From assembly GCF_001677955.1 (NCBI RefSeq), contig NZ_LELA01000090.1, positions 35,216 through 99,215 on the forward strand: 64,000 nt of DNA, read 5' to 3'. Below the pieces are notes generated by a model. It searched no databases. It worked only from the letters and a program-made list of their open reading frames with translations, and was not told the origin of the DNA. Below are positions 7,297 through 15,075 of the stretch, piece after piece (position 1 is the stretch's first letter; the number at the start of each line of letters is the position of its first letter). This DNA comes from Chryseobacterium sp. BGARF1. GTDB taxonomy: Bacteria; Bacteroidota; Bacteroidia; Flavobacteriales; Weeksellaceae. The translations under genes were made by a program, and so were the position numbers.

Positions 7297-9522
7297 ATGA
7301 AAAATAAAAACTCTAATTCTGAGAAGATTTTGGAGACCCATATTTCAGGTATTAACCGTGTGGTTAAGCTTGATATTGTGGTGAATGGAAAATCTATCAG
7401 CCATTTTAAACACTTTCGTTTACAGCAAAGTGCAAAAACACATCATAATTTCGAGCTTATTCTTGCACATGATTCATTGGGAGAAATCCAAAACCACAAT
7501 CTTGAACAAGCACAACAGTTTTTAGGAAAACGAATTACTATTGTTTTCAAATATAAAGACCTTGAAAATGAAAGTCCTGAAAGAACTTTTGTAGGTATTG
7601 TTACCAAAGTAGCATTCAGTCAGGAAAAAATGAGCTTGGGAAACATTGTATTGAAGGGGCAAAGTCCTACAATCCTAATGGATTCTGCACCACACACCCA
7701 AAGTTTTGGAGGTAATCAGTCTGTTAATACATCTATTATTGCAGATAACATCATTAAAGAAACATTGGGAACAAATGATTTTGATTTCAGAATAGAAACC
7801 CAAAATAATGGTTACATCAATTACAGTGCGCAATATTGTGAAACCCATTATAATTACCTTTCACGTATAGCAGAAGCCTATGGAGAACAATTTTATTATG
7901 ATGGAGAGATATTGCACTTCGGAAAACTTCCTCCAAGTGAAAAGCCTGTAAAGCTGGTTTATGGAAGCAATGTTACTGATGTACAAGTAGAGTTAAAAGC
8001 AGTACATACAAAGCCTGAATATTTTGGATATAGCAGTAGTAATCACGCTAAAATGCTGGGTTCAGACAACTCTATAAAGCATTTGGGTGATTTATCCTCA
8101 AAAGCCTATGAATTGAATGATACAATCTTCAAAACACGTTCACTTACTCCAACCCCTGTAAATGCAAATATGTTTCTTGATGTGGATGATTCCCAAAAAA
8201 GTGCAAGAGGAAGTAAAGCTGTTGAGGTTTTTACTGTTTCTGGAAATACAACTGTTCCTTTCCTATATATTGGCTGTGTAGCCGATATTGAAATGAGAAA
8301 ACCTGATTCTAATGAAACATCTTACTTTACAAAATTAATGATGACCGAGGTAAGTCATGAAGTAAATGCCAGAGGATATTATACAGGAAGCTTTGAAGCT
8401 ATAGCAGAAGGAACAGGCTTCATGCCTAAACCTGACTTTATGACCCCAAAAGCTGAGCCACAAGTTGCGACTGTGATATCAAATATAGACCCACTCAACC
8501 AAGGAAGAATACAGGTGCAGTTTGATTGGCAGTTAAATGATACCACTCATTTTATCCGAATGATGAGTCCAGATGCAGGAGGAACGGGAGCAATTACTCA
8601 AAACAGAGGATTTGTAGCTGTTCCAGAAATTGGAGACCAAGTGATGGTAGGTTTTGAATATCAAAATCCTGATTTTCCTTTTGCAATGGGTGGAATGTTT
8701 CACGGTGGTGTAGGATTGGGAGGTGGTATGGATAACCGTGTGAAATCTTTACAGACAAGAAGTGGGCATAGATTGGTCTTTACAGAAGATGAAAGTATTT
8801 TATTGACAGATAAAAGTGGTAATGAATTGAGATTTGATACAGAGGGAAGTAACATCAATATTACTGCCCTTGAAACAATTACCATAAAATCCAAGAACCT
8901 GAAATTTGATATTGAAGAGAATATTGAAACCAAAGCAGGAAAGAATATGGATACTAATGTTGGGCAGAACATTAAGATTATCGCCAAACAAGAGATTAGC
9001 CAAGACAGTGGGAAGAAAACTATTATCAATGCTGGAACCAATACTGAAATATCAGCAAAAGCTCATTTAGACCTTTATGGCAAAGAAAAGTTTATTGGTT
9101 ATACAGATGGACAGACAGAGTTTGGAGCAAAAGACAGAATGCATGTGTATGGGGCTAACTCATTATTAACTGCTAAAGATAAGATTGAATACAAAGCTCC
9201 ACAGATGAATAAGCTACCTCAGAATGGAGAGTTTGAGTACAACAAAGAAAAACAGATTGTAAATGTACAGTGGATGGATGATGTGATGGAAAACAACATA
9301 CAGCAATCTCATAGAGGAAACAAAGCAAGTCTTTTGGTTTACACAAGAAATTATGAAGAAGGTGACAGCATTAGTTTAAAAGTAGTTGATAAGAATGGTA
9401 AAGAAATTAAAGAGGGTCAAAAAGAACTCATTTTATCAGGAACAGTTAATAAAGAAGGTTATGCTATTTTAAAGGAAGCTATAGAAATACCTAAAAATAA
9501 AACACAAAAAAATAATGCATAA
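7297..9522 (+). CDS. vgrG: T6SS spike protein VgrG with C-terminal extension
   Basis: A 741-residue VgrG, the trimeric spike at the tip of the T6SS needle. Residues about 1-390 form the gp27-like base, including THYNYLSRIAEAYGEQFYYD. Residues about 395-470 form the gp5-like OB fold (VISNIDPLNQGRIQVQFDW, then PEIGDQVMVGFE). GVGLGGGMDNRVKSLQTRSG marks the start of the repetitive beta-prism (about 470-620). From about 640 to 741 there is an extra domain (NVQWMDDV ... VDKNGKEIKEGQKELILSG) that looks like a beta-sandwich cargo adaptor. The stop overlaps the ATG of the next gene (TAATG), so the putative effector is translationally coupled. No tss sheath, baseplate or ATPase genes are in the window, so this is an orphan spike cluster served by a T6SS elsewhere (inference). 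Confidence 0.93.
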   Translation: MKNKNSNSEKILETHISGINRVVKLDIVVNGKSISHFKHFRLQQSAKTHHNFELILAHDSLGEIQNHNLEQAQQFLGKRITIVFKYKDLENESPERTFVGIVTKVAFSQEKMSLGNIVLKGQSPTILMDSAPHTQSFGGNQSVNTSIIADNIIKETLGTNDFDFRIETQNNGYINYSAQYCETHYNYLSRIAEAYGEQFYYDGEILHFGKLPPSEKPVKLVYGSNVTDVQVELKAVHTKPEYFGYSSSNHAKMLGSDNSIKHLGDLSSKAYELNDTIFKTRSLTPTPVNANMFLDVDDSQKSARGSKAVEVFTVSGNTTVPFLYIGCVADIEMRKPDSNETSYFTKLMMTEVSHEVNARGYYTGSFEAIAEGTGFMPKPDFMTPKAEPQVATVISNIDPLNQGRIQVQFDWQLNDTTHFIRMMSPDAGGTGAITQNRGFVAVPEIGDQVMVGFEYQNPDFPFAMGGMFHGGVGLGGGMDNRVKSLQTRSGHRLVFTEDESILLTDKSGNELRFDTEGSNINITALETITIKSKNLKFDIEENIETKAGKNMDTNVGQNIKIIAKQEISQDSGKKTIINAGTNTEISAKAHLDLYGKEKFIGYTDGQTEFGAKDRMHVYGANSLLTAKDKIEYKAPQMNKLPQNGEFEYNKEKQIVNVQWMDDVMENNIQQSHRGNKASLLVYTRNYEEGDSISLKVVDKNGKEIKEGQKELILSGTVNKEGYAILKEAIEIPKNKTQKNNA

Positions 9523-10226
9523 TGGATGAAATAGATGAATTAAATTTAATAGTAGCCGAAATTGATGGTAGAAATGTCTTAGATTGGGATGTTACTTTGA
9601 ATATAAAAAACTTAGGAGTACTAATATTTTATGGAAATGGTGCAGAGTTAGGAGATTTTGGGCAATTTGCAGAAAGTTTGAAAAAAGAAAAATTGAAAAC
9701 ATATCCTAAAGAAAATATCATTATTGTTTCGATGCAGAACAAAAATTTATTTTTTGATTATTTGAGTAAATTCAATAAGTTTCAAATAGAAGAGTTGCAT
9801 GTTTTTTCACATGCAGCAGGAGGAGGATTGTATCTTGGTTATCACAATCAAGAAAGTGCAACTTCAAGAACTATAGCTTATAATCAGAGTGTAAGACGAG
9901 GAACAAAAATTACCTATGAGGAAGTAATAGAAGCTGAGGTAGGAGCATTATTCACAGATGATTATTTAACAAAAAAAGCTTTGAAAGTAAAAAGCAATAA
10001 AACATTATTTAGTCCAACTGCAACAATAAAATTTTGGGGTTGTAATTCTGGAGTTTCAAATTGGGTATATTCAGATACCCCACCCACATATTATTGGAGT
10101 GCACTTAATGAGAAGAACACTCCAAAACCTTCTATAGCACAAGCAACTGCTGATTTTTTTCAAAGAGAAACGTTTGGAGCAACAAGTGGCTCACACATTG
10201 AATTTTTGGTTAATGGAAAATGGTAA
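9522..10226 (+). CDS. Putative T6SS effector with caspase/DUF4347-like His-Cys signature
   Basis: A 234-residue protein with no signal peptide, coupled to vgrG by a 1-base TAATG overlap. I do not recognise a named family with certainty. The order of elements resembles caspase-fold domains of the DUF4347 type: beta-strand, ELHVFSHAAGGGLYLG (His97), then IKFWGCNSG (Cys174), then SIAQATADFFQRETFGATSG (about 204-223). His97 and Cys174 would be the catalytic dyad of a cysteine peptidase. Its position right behind the spike and ahead of an exported ankyrin protein suggests a T6SS cargo toxin loaded on the VgrG extension, with the ankyrin protein as immunity. Protease activity and the effector role are inference. 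It could also be a chaperone or adaptor. Confidence 0.6.
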   Translation: MDEIDELNLIVAEIDGRNVLDWDVTLNIKNLGVLIFYGNGAELGDFGQFAESLKKEKLKTYPKENIIIVSMQNKNLFFDYLSKFNKFQIEELHVFSHAAGGGLYLGYHNQESATSRTIAYNQSVRRGTKITYEEVIEAEVGALFTDDYLTKKALKVKSNKTLFSPTATIKFWGCNSGVSNWVYSDTPPTYYWSALNEKNTPKPSIAQATADFFQRETFGATSGSHIEFLVNGKW

Positions 10227-10229
10227 ATT

Positions 10230-10307
10230 ATGAAAAAACAACCAAAAAATCATCAAGGAATACGATTGCACCCAGATAAAGGAAATTATAATTCTTATAA
10301 ACCTTAA
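10230..10307 (+). CDS. Small ORF, 25 codons, between effector and ankyrin gene
   Basis: ATG to TAA encodes a basic 25-residue peptide beginning MKKQPKNHQGIRLHPDK, starting 3 bases after the stop of the putative effector. Its placement inside a tightly packed operon makes translation possible. It has no signal peptide or known motif, and may instead be the relic of a longer gene or of a former C-terminus of the effector. Confidence 0.25.
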   Translation: MKKQPKNHQGIRLHPDKGNYNSYKP

Positions 10308-10318
10308 ATGTAAACCAA

Positions 10319-11050
10319 ATGAGAAACATTATCACTGTTTTATTTTTTATTTTCTATTTCACAACTAATGCACAAATTTCTGAATGTGAGAAACTGAACG
10401 AGACTATCATTCAAGGAAATCAAACTGAATTTAAACGAATTCTTTCAAAAAACATAGATGTAAATTGTAGCACGAAATATGGTGGAGTTCCGTTAGGAAC
10501 TGCTTGTGCCTATGGAAACAAAGAATTTGTTAAACTTTTACTTCAAAAAAAGAGCAACCCAAATATTATTCAATTCTACAATGGGAAATCTCTTGGGACA
10601 CCACTGTTTGATGCTTTATCAATTTGTTCACAGCAACTTGAGCCTAAATTAGTAGACCCAGTAAAAATTAAATTAACAAAGAAAGGCACTAAAAAAGAGG
10701 AATGTAATAAAAAAATTAAAAATGATATTGCCAAGATATTAATTGAAAATGGTGCAGATGTATTAGCAATTAATGAAGATAACACTACAACATTGATGAT
10801 GGCTTCTATGTATGGACGTTGTAAAATTCTTACATTATTACTAAATAAAGGAGTGAATATTAATGCTCGTAATAACTATGGAAATACTGCATTAATTTAT
10901 GCAGCTAATAACAATGATTACAATTCAGTAAATATTCTGATTTTAGCAGGTGCTGATGTTTTAATAAAAAATAATGAAGGTAAAACAGCATTAGATATTG
11001 CAAACGAAAATAAATTTGAAAAAATAAAAAAATTATTATCATCAAAATAA
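10319..11050 (+). CDS. Exported ankyrin-repeat protein, candidate immunity protein
   Basis: A 243-residue protein with a signal peptide (MRNIITVLFFIFYFTTNAQ), so periplasmic. It contains about five ankyrin repeats. Clear ones are GGVPLGTACAYGNKEFVKLL (about 55-74), TTLMMASMYGRCKILTLLL (about 156-174), NTALIYAANNNDYNSVNILI (about 191-210) and KTALDIANENKFEKIKKLL (about 222-240). Ankyrin repeats are protein-binding scaffolds. In bacterial toxin clusters they often sit next to effectors, where an immunity role has been proposed. Here the gene lies just behind the VgrG-coupled putative protease, and periplasmic location suits protection against a toxin delivered into the periplasm. The immunity role is inference. 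Confidence 0.75.
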   Translation: MRNIITVLFFIFYFTTNAQISECEKLNETIIQGNQTEFKRILSKNIDVNCSTKYGGVPLGTACAYGNKEFVKLLLQKKSNPNIIQFYNGKSLGTPLFDALSICSQQLEPKLVDPVKIKLTKKGTKKEECNKKIKNDIAKILIENGADVLAINEDNTTTLMMASMYGRCKILTLLLNKGVNINARNNYGNTALIYAANNNDYNSVNILILAGADVLIKNNEGKTALDIANENKFEKIKKLLSSK

Positions 11051-11118
11051 CGAATTAAAATTGTAGGTAAAATGATTTGAAATAAAATTATTTTCTAAAG
11101 ACCATAAGTTACATAAAA

Positions 11119-11685
11119 ATGAAAAAAACTAAATTCTTTTTTATAATCATATTTGCTTTCATCAATTCGTTTTTTTCATGTCAACAATTTAAAAACCAAA
11201 ATTTCACCACAAAGGAAGTAGATAAAGTTGTCATATCAACTGTTTATTTTAAAGATAAGACTACAGAGCCACAAATATTAAAAAAAGACAGTGTAACGAT
11301 GTTATATTATCCAAGTGGGGTTGAACCTAACGAAAGTATTGTAAAAACGGGGTCTGCTAATTTAAACAAGGGTGAAATAAAAAAATTAACATCTTTATTA
11401 CAAACACCAATCTCTGGGCATGCCTTACCATATCAGTATGATATACAATTAGATTTTTACAACAAAAATAAAATTGTTCAAACAGCTACAATTTCTTCTG
11501 AGACTAAAAATTTAATTGTAAAAAAAATAGGATGTAAAACTAAGATTGATGAAAATGAACAGGAAATTGTCCCTTGTTTCTTCATAGGAATGGTATCAGA
11601 TAGTTTGAAAAAATATGTTGTTAGTTTATTGAAGAATAAAAAGCTGTGGAATAAAGAACAACAATTCATGGAAGATTATAAATAA
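11119..11685 (+). CDS. Lipoprotein of unknown function in T6SS island
   Basis: A 188-residue protein with a lipoprotein signal (FINSFFSC, Cys21) and no family that I recognise. The mature part is rich in Lys and beta-branched residues, with two later cysteines at about residues 145 and 154 that might form a disulfide. It lies 68 bases after the ankyrin gene and 6 bases before the first DUF4280 gene. Position and export suggest a second immunity factor for the effector upstream, but nothing in the sequence proves this. Confidence 0.6.
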   Translation: MKKTKFFFIIIFAFINSFFSCQQFKNQNFTTKEVDKVVISTVYFKDKTTEPQILKKDSVTMLYYPSGVEPNESIVKTGSANLNKGEIKKLTSLLQTPISGHALPYQYDIQLDFYNKNKIVQTATISSETKNLIVKKIGCKTKIDENEQEIVPCFFIGMVSDSLKKYVVSLLKNKKLWNKEQQFMEDYK

Positions 11686-11691
11686 TACAAC

Positions 11692-12036
11692 ATGCCACAA
11701 CACATCACAAATACAACCCAATTACAATGTGATAAAGGTACATCTCCAACACCTATCACAGTAACAAGTCAATCCTTTATGAGTATTGAAGGGAAATTGC
11801 AGGCTACAGAAGAAGATAAGCAACCTAACACTAATATAAAACCCTTTGGACAATGTAAATTAAAACCAACGTCAGGAGGTTTTTTATCTTGTATTCCTAC
11901 TCCAATACAATGGCAAGATACTTCGGTTTTTGAAATTGATGGCAAAAGAGAATTGTTAGATTGTTCTATTTGTCAATGTTCTGTTGGTGGAAAAATATCT
12001 ATTGTTAAAGCCGCTCAAAATTTTGTTGAAGAATAG
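11692..12036 (+). CDS. DUF4280 PAAR-like spike-cap protein (first copy)
   Basis: A 114-residue protein of the DUF4280/PAAR-like family. The pattern fits: LQCDKGTSPTPITV near the N-terminus, KQPNTNIKPFGQCKLKP at about 43-59, FLSCIPTPIQW at about 64-74, and CSVGGKISIV near the C-terminus. Several Cys residues are suited to shaping or metal-binding the tip cone. These proteins are thought to cap VgrG and carry toxins. It shares about half its residues with the second copy at 15645. Its last 53 bases overlap, in another frame, the ORF of the VgrG-tail/metzincin protein, so the cap and toxin may be translationally coupled or, less likely, joined by frameshifting. Confidence 0.85.
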   Translation: MPQHITNTTQLQCDKGTSPTPITVTSQSFMSIEGKLQATEEDKQPNTNIKPFGQCKLKPTSGGFLSCIPTPIQWQDTSVFEIDGKRELLDCSICQCSVGGKISIVKAAQNFVEE

Positions 12037-13750
12037 AAAGGGTATTGGTTTAGGAGGAGGTGTGGATGATTATTTACGCTCAATTCAAACCAAAAGTGGT
12101 ATCAAGGTTTTAATGAATGACGCTGAAAGAAGTGTAACGATTGAAGACCCAAGTGGAAATGTTTACTTTATGGACGGACAAGGTAATATCAATGTTACTG
12201 CTCCCAATAAAATAACAATGAGTGCCACTGATGTTGAAATTAATGCCAATAATAATTTTGATATTAACGTGGCTAATAATATGACATCAACCGTTGGAAA
12301 TACGGCACTAATGAATTATCTTCAGAAAACATTGATGAATACACCTATCATGTTACAAACTGTATCTGAATTATTTCATACACAAGCAACAAAAACAATT
12401 ATTAATACTGAAAATGAATTATTCATTCAAGCAAAAGAAGCTAATTTAGCGGGAACTCAAAAACTGTTTATGCACTCTGACCAAAACACCATTGTTAATA
12501 GCAAAGGGGTTGTTGATATGCATGGTAAGCAGGGGAATAATCAAACCAATAAAGCGCAACCATATAAAAAGATTCCAATTTACATGGATGGCAGATGTTT
12601 TGTTACTTTTAGACCTAAAACTAGTTGGAATGGAAAATATGGTTTTGATTGGATGAGACTAGGAGACACTTCTTTACCAGGAGACACCAGAGCAAATGCC
12701 TACAAATTTATCTCATCAGATTACAATAAGTTGAAAACAGCCTATCAGCAGAGAACATTTACTAGAAAAGACGGTAGAGGAAGAAGAATAACATTTACTT
12801 ACTTTGTGCCATGGCTTACTTTGTATCCTAAAAATGAAGTTCCAAAAGGGTTTACTCATACTTCTGCAACTTTGGATGTCACCATTGATGTTGAAGTGGC
12901 TCCTCTAAGATTAGAGATTGAATATGATAAATCATTATTTACCATTGATAAGCAGAGTTTTTCACAAACATCTAAAGGTGTTCATAAAACTACAATTACA
13001 ATAACATGCATTAAATCTTTTGAAAAGTATAAAAACATTCAAGTTGTTTCAGTATTTAAAAATGCAAAAGGAGAAGAAGAAAAAGCTTTAGCGGGTAAAA
13101 TGCTGGTTACTCCTAATAAACAACGTTACAAAGTAGATTGTGTGATTGTTAGAGTAAATACAAATATAAATGGAACAGTTTCCATGAGTACACCTTCTCC
13201 AAATAGACAGTCGGTTTTAAAAAAATATTTAAGACAAGCATTAGTTAACCCAAATTTTCAAACCACAATTGATTTAGATTTAACTTCAAATACTGATGCT
13301 TCAGGAAGAACAACTAATTTAAGAACATTATTTAATAATGCAGCTAATGTAACAGGAGGTGCTATCCCAAATGGAGCAACTGATGCCATTCAAATATTTT
13401 TGAATTTTCAGGTTAGAGCCAAATATGGAAACAAGTATGATGATGTATACAAATTTTATTTCATTGCCCAAACTACGGGTGGACTTTATGGGCGTGCATT
13501 TGGAATTCCTTCAGCAGCTAAATCTGTTGTTGTATATAATCCTGGTTTTACTGATAGCACTATTGCTCACGAAGGTCTTCATGCAATGGGATTAAAACAT
13601 CCTTTTCATGGAGGAGACCACATGTTTCAACGTGCAACAACTGACAACATTATGGATTATTCCGATATAGAAGCCAGTCCTGCAATTCCTGTTATTCAAT
13701 TGTGGCATTGGCAATATGCATTTATATATCCAAATGTAAAAAAAATATAG
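11984..13750 (+). CDS. VgrG-tail fused to metzincin-type zinc protease, putative T6SS effector
   Basis: A protein of up to 588 residues. The frame opens with TTG at 11984, inside the DUF4280 gene; GTG at 12062 and ATG at 12113 are other starts. Residues 20-170 match the tail of VgrG (GIGLGGGVDDYLRSIQTKSG, then a beta-prism), while the gp27 and OB parts are absent. A middle region (about 195-400) begins MDGRCFVTFRPKTSWNGKYG and looks like beta-sandwich linkers. The C-terminal domain carries AHEGLHAMGLKH, that is HExxHxxGxxH with His529, His533 and His539, and a Met-turn NIMDYSD (Met557). This is a metzincin zinc peptidase. The most likely role is a spike-borne toxic protease. Whether it trimerises with the full VgrG is unknown. 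The start is uncertain; the domains are not. Confidence 0.82.
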   Translation: MVEKYLLLKPLKILLKNRKGIGLGGGVDDYLRSIQTKSGIKVLMNDAERSVTIEDPSGNVYFMDGQGNINVTAPNKITMSATDVEINANNNFDINVANNMTSTVGNTALMNYLQKTLMNTPIMLQTVSELFHTQATKTIINTENELFIQAKEANLAGTQKLFMHSDQNTIVNSKGVVDMHGKQGNNQTNKAQPYKKIPIYMDGRCFVTFRPKTSWNGKYGFDWMRLGDTSLPGDTRANAYKFISSDYNKLKTAYQQRTFTRKDGRGRRITFTYFVPWLTLYPKNEVPKGFTHTSATLDVTIDVEVAPLRLEIEYDKSLFTIDKQSFSQTSKGVHKTTITITCIKSFEKYKNIQVVSVFKNAKGEEEKALAGKMLVTPNKQRYKVDCVIVRVNTNINGTVSMSTPSPNRQSVLKKYLRQALVNPNFQTTIDLDLTSNTDASGRTTNLRTLFNNAANVTGGAIPNGATDAIQIFLNFQVRAKYGNKYDDVYKFYFIAQTTGGLYGRAFGIPSAAKSVVVYNPGFTDSTIAHEGLHAMGLKHPFHGGDHMFQRATTDNIMDYSDIEASPAIPVIQLWHWQYAFIYPNVKKI

Positions 13751-13752
13751 TA

Positions 13753-14121
13753 ATGAAAATAGCAGTATTTACATTATTCGCTGTATGTTCAATATCTTGT
13801 AATAATAAAATAGAAAATACAATATACGTGGCAAGAGTTGGTTCCTCTTGTGCTAAAACAAATACAGGTGGATTTATGATTTATGATTCTTGTAGATTAA
13901 ATTTTAAAAAAGATAGTGTTAAAGTTCATTATTATCAAATAGATACTGATAATCCAAATGAAATTAGAGAAAATAGAATTGAAAATCAAAAATACACTTT
14001 TGAGGAAGACTTAGTAAAAATCAACAATTTTCGATTTGGCAAACTATTTTACAAAGAAGATTTTCTTTTTACAATATATAGAGTCGAAGACAATGATACT
14101 TTAAAATTTTATAAAAAATGA
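13753..14121 (+). CDS. Small lipoprotein, candidate immunity protein to the metzincin
   Basis: A 122-residue predicted lipoprotein. I chose ATG 13753, two bases after the metzincin stop, because it gives a proper lipoprotein signal (FAVCSISC, Cys16); the longer frame from 13702 would bury the signal. The mature part has two further Cys residues and a beta-rich pattern with no recognised family. Its stop overlaps the next start by 4 bases (ATGA). A scar of the 3' end of this gene (YSDTLKFYKK) appears again before 14914. Its place directly after a toxin-like gene supports an immunity role (inference). Confidence 0.65.
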   Translation: MKIAVFTLFAVCSISCNNKIENTIYVARVGSSCAKTNTGGFMIYDSCRLNFKKDSVKVHYYQIDTDNPNEIRENRIENQKYTFEEDLVKINNFRFGKLFYKEDFLFTIYRVEDNDTLKFYKK

Positions 14122-14279
14122 AAAAAATAGCATTAATTAGCTTATTATTAGTAATAAATTCTTGTCATTCTCAGGACAAAGAAAAGAAGAATGATAATAA
14201 AGAAGGCAAATCATCAAATATAAAAATAGAAATCCCAATAAACCCTAAAACCATGCAAACATATACAACAGAAAAATTT
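14098..14279 (+). repeat. Tandem duplication, unit A
   Basis: This stretch is nearly identical to 14894-15075 (offset 796 bases), with only about four differences that I can see. It covers the 3' end of the preceding gene and the first 50 or so codons of the lipoprotein gene, which marks a recent duplication or gene conversion. Confidence 0.85.
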
Positions 14280-14816
14280 GACATCGAAAATTATTTTAAA
14301 CACTCCAATAAAATTAGCAGAACTTATGAATACGAAACCAATAATGGTAAAATAATGGAGACAGATTTTGATAATTCTTTTATGAAAGTATTAACCCCTA
14401 AAGGTTCACTTTTTACCACTCAAAAAGAGTATTACAAAAGTGGACCATTAAAAAGTAAATGGGAAACCTTTGGCGATAGAGGCTTTATAAAAGGCATTCG
14501 TTATGAATATGATGAAAAAGGCAAATTAATAAAAGCAGAAGATTATGATAAGCCTTTCAAGTTTACTTGGGAACAGGTAAAGAAGTATGTTGAACAGGAT
14601 TTAAAATTAGATTTTTTTAAAGATGAAGTAAACATAAATAACTATAATGGATTATCAGGAGGAAAACCAACATGGGACATTAGTTTCAAAGGCAATTACA
14701 AGGATGTTTTTGGAGTTTATTATGTTACTTTAGACGGAACAGATGGAGAATTATTAAAAGTAAAAAAAATACTGGGTCGTGATGGAGAGCAACAAATAAT
14801 TTTTGAAAAAAAGTAA
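14118..14816 (+). CDS. Lipoprotein with YwqK/MORN-like segment, paralog A
   Basis: A 232-residue predicted lipoprotein (LLLVINSC, Cys16), followed by a Lys/Asn-rich linker and a mature domain. The central segment, with KEYYKSGPLKSKWE and IRYEYDEKGKLIKAEDYD, resembles the repeated beta-hairpins of YwqK/MORN-type proteins. The C-terminus (about 195-228) has a strand pattern ending LDGTDGELLKVKK. Its start overlaps the previous gene by 4 bases. It is a tandem paralog of 14914-15645, with near-identical N-termini and diverged middles. Such diversified pairs are typical of immunity genes that track changing toxins. The role is inferred from context. Confidence 0.7.
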   Translation: MKKIALISLLLVINSCHSQDKEKKNDNKEGKSSNIKIEIPINPKTMQTYTTEKFDIENYFKHSNKISRTYEYETNNGKIMETDFDNSFMKVLTPKGSLFTTQKEYYKSGPLKSKWETFGDRGFIKGIRYEYDEKGKLIKAEDYDKPFKFTWEQVKKYVEQDLKLDFFKDEVNINNYNGLSGGKPTWDISFKGNYKDVFGVYYVTLDGTDGELLKVKKILGRDGEQQIIFEKK

Positions 14817-14913
14817 GTGTTTTTTCACGCACAAAAAATTACTGATAATAATTATTATGCGATTAGGAAATGTGGATAGTCGAATATTCAGACACTTTAA
14901 AATTTTATAAAAA
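14817..14913 (+). pseudogene. Scar of a duplicated upstream lipoprotein gene
   Basis: Just before the second paralog, the frame MWIVEYSDTLKFYKK-stop (about 14871-14917) repeats the end of the gene at 13753 (VEDNDTLKFYKK), including the same ATGA overlap with the next start. The rest of that gene is missing. This shows that the duplicated unit began inside the neighbour gene. Confidence 0.65.
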
Positions 14914-15075
14914 ATGAAAAAAATAGCATTAATTAGCTTATTATTAGTAATAAATTCTTGTCATTCTCAAGACAAAGAAAAGAAGAATGATAATAACGAA
15001 GGCAAATCATCAAATATAAAAATAGAAATCCCAATAAATCCTAAAACCATGCAAACATATACAACAGAAGAATTT
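14894..15075 (+). repeat. Tandem duplication, unit B
   Basis: Second copy of the stretch at 14098-14279. The copies then diverge for about 200 bases and become alike again around the AEDYDKPFKFTWEQVKKY codons. Confidence 0.85.
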
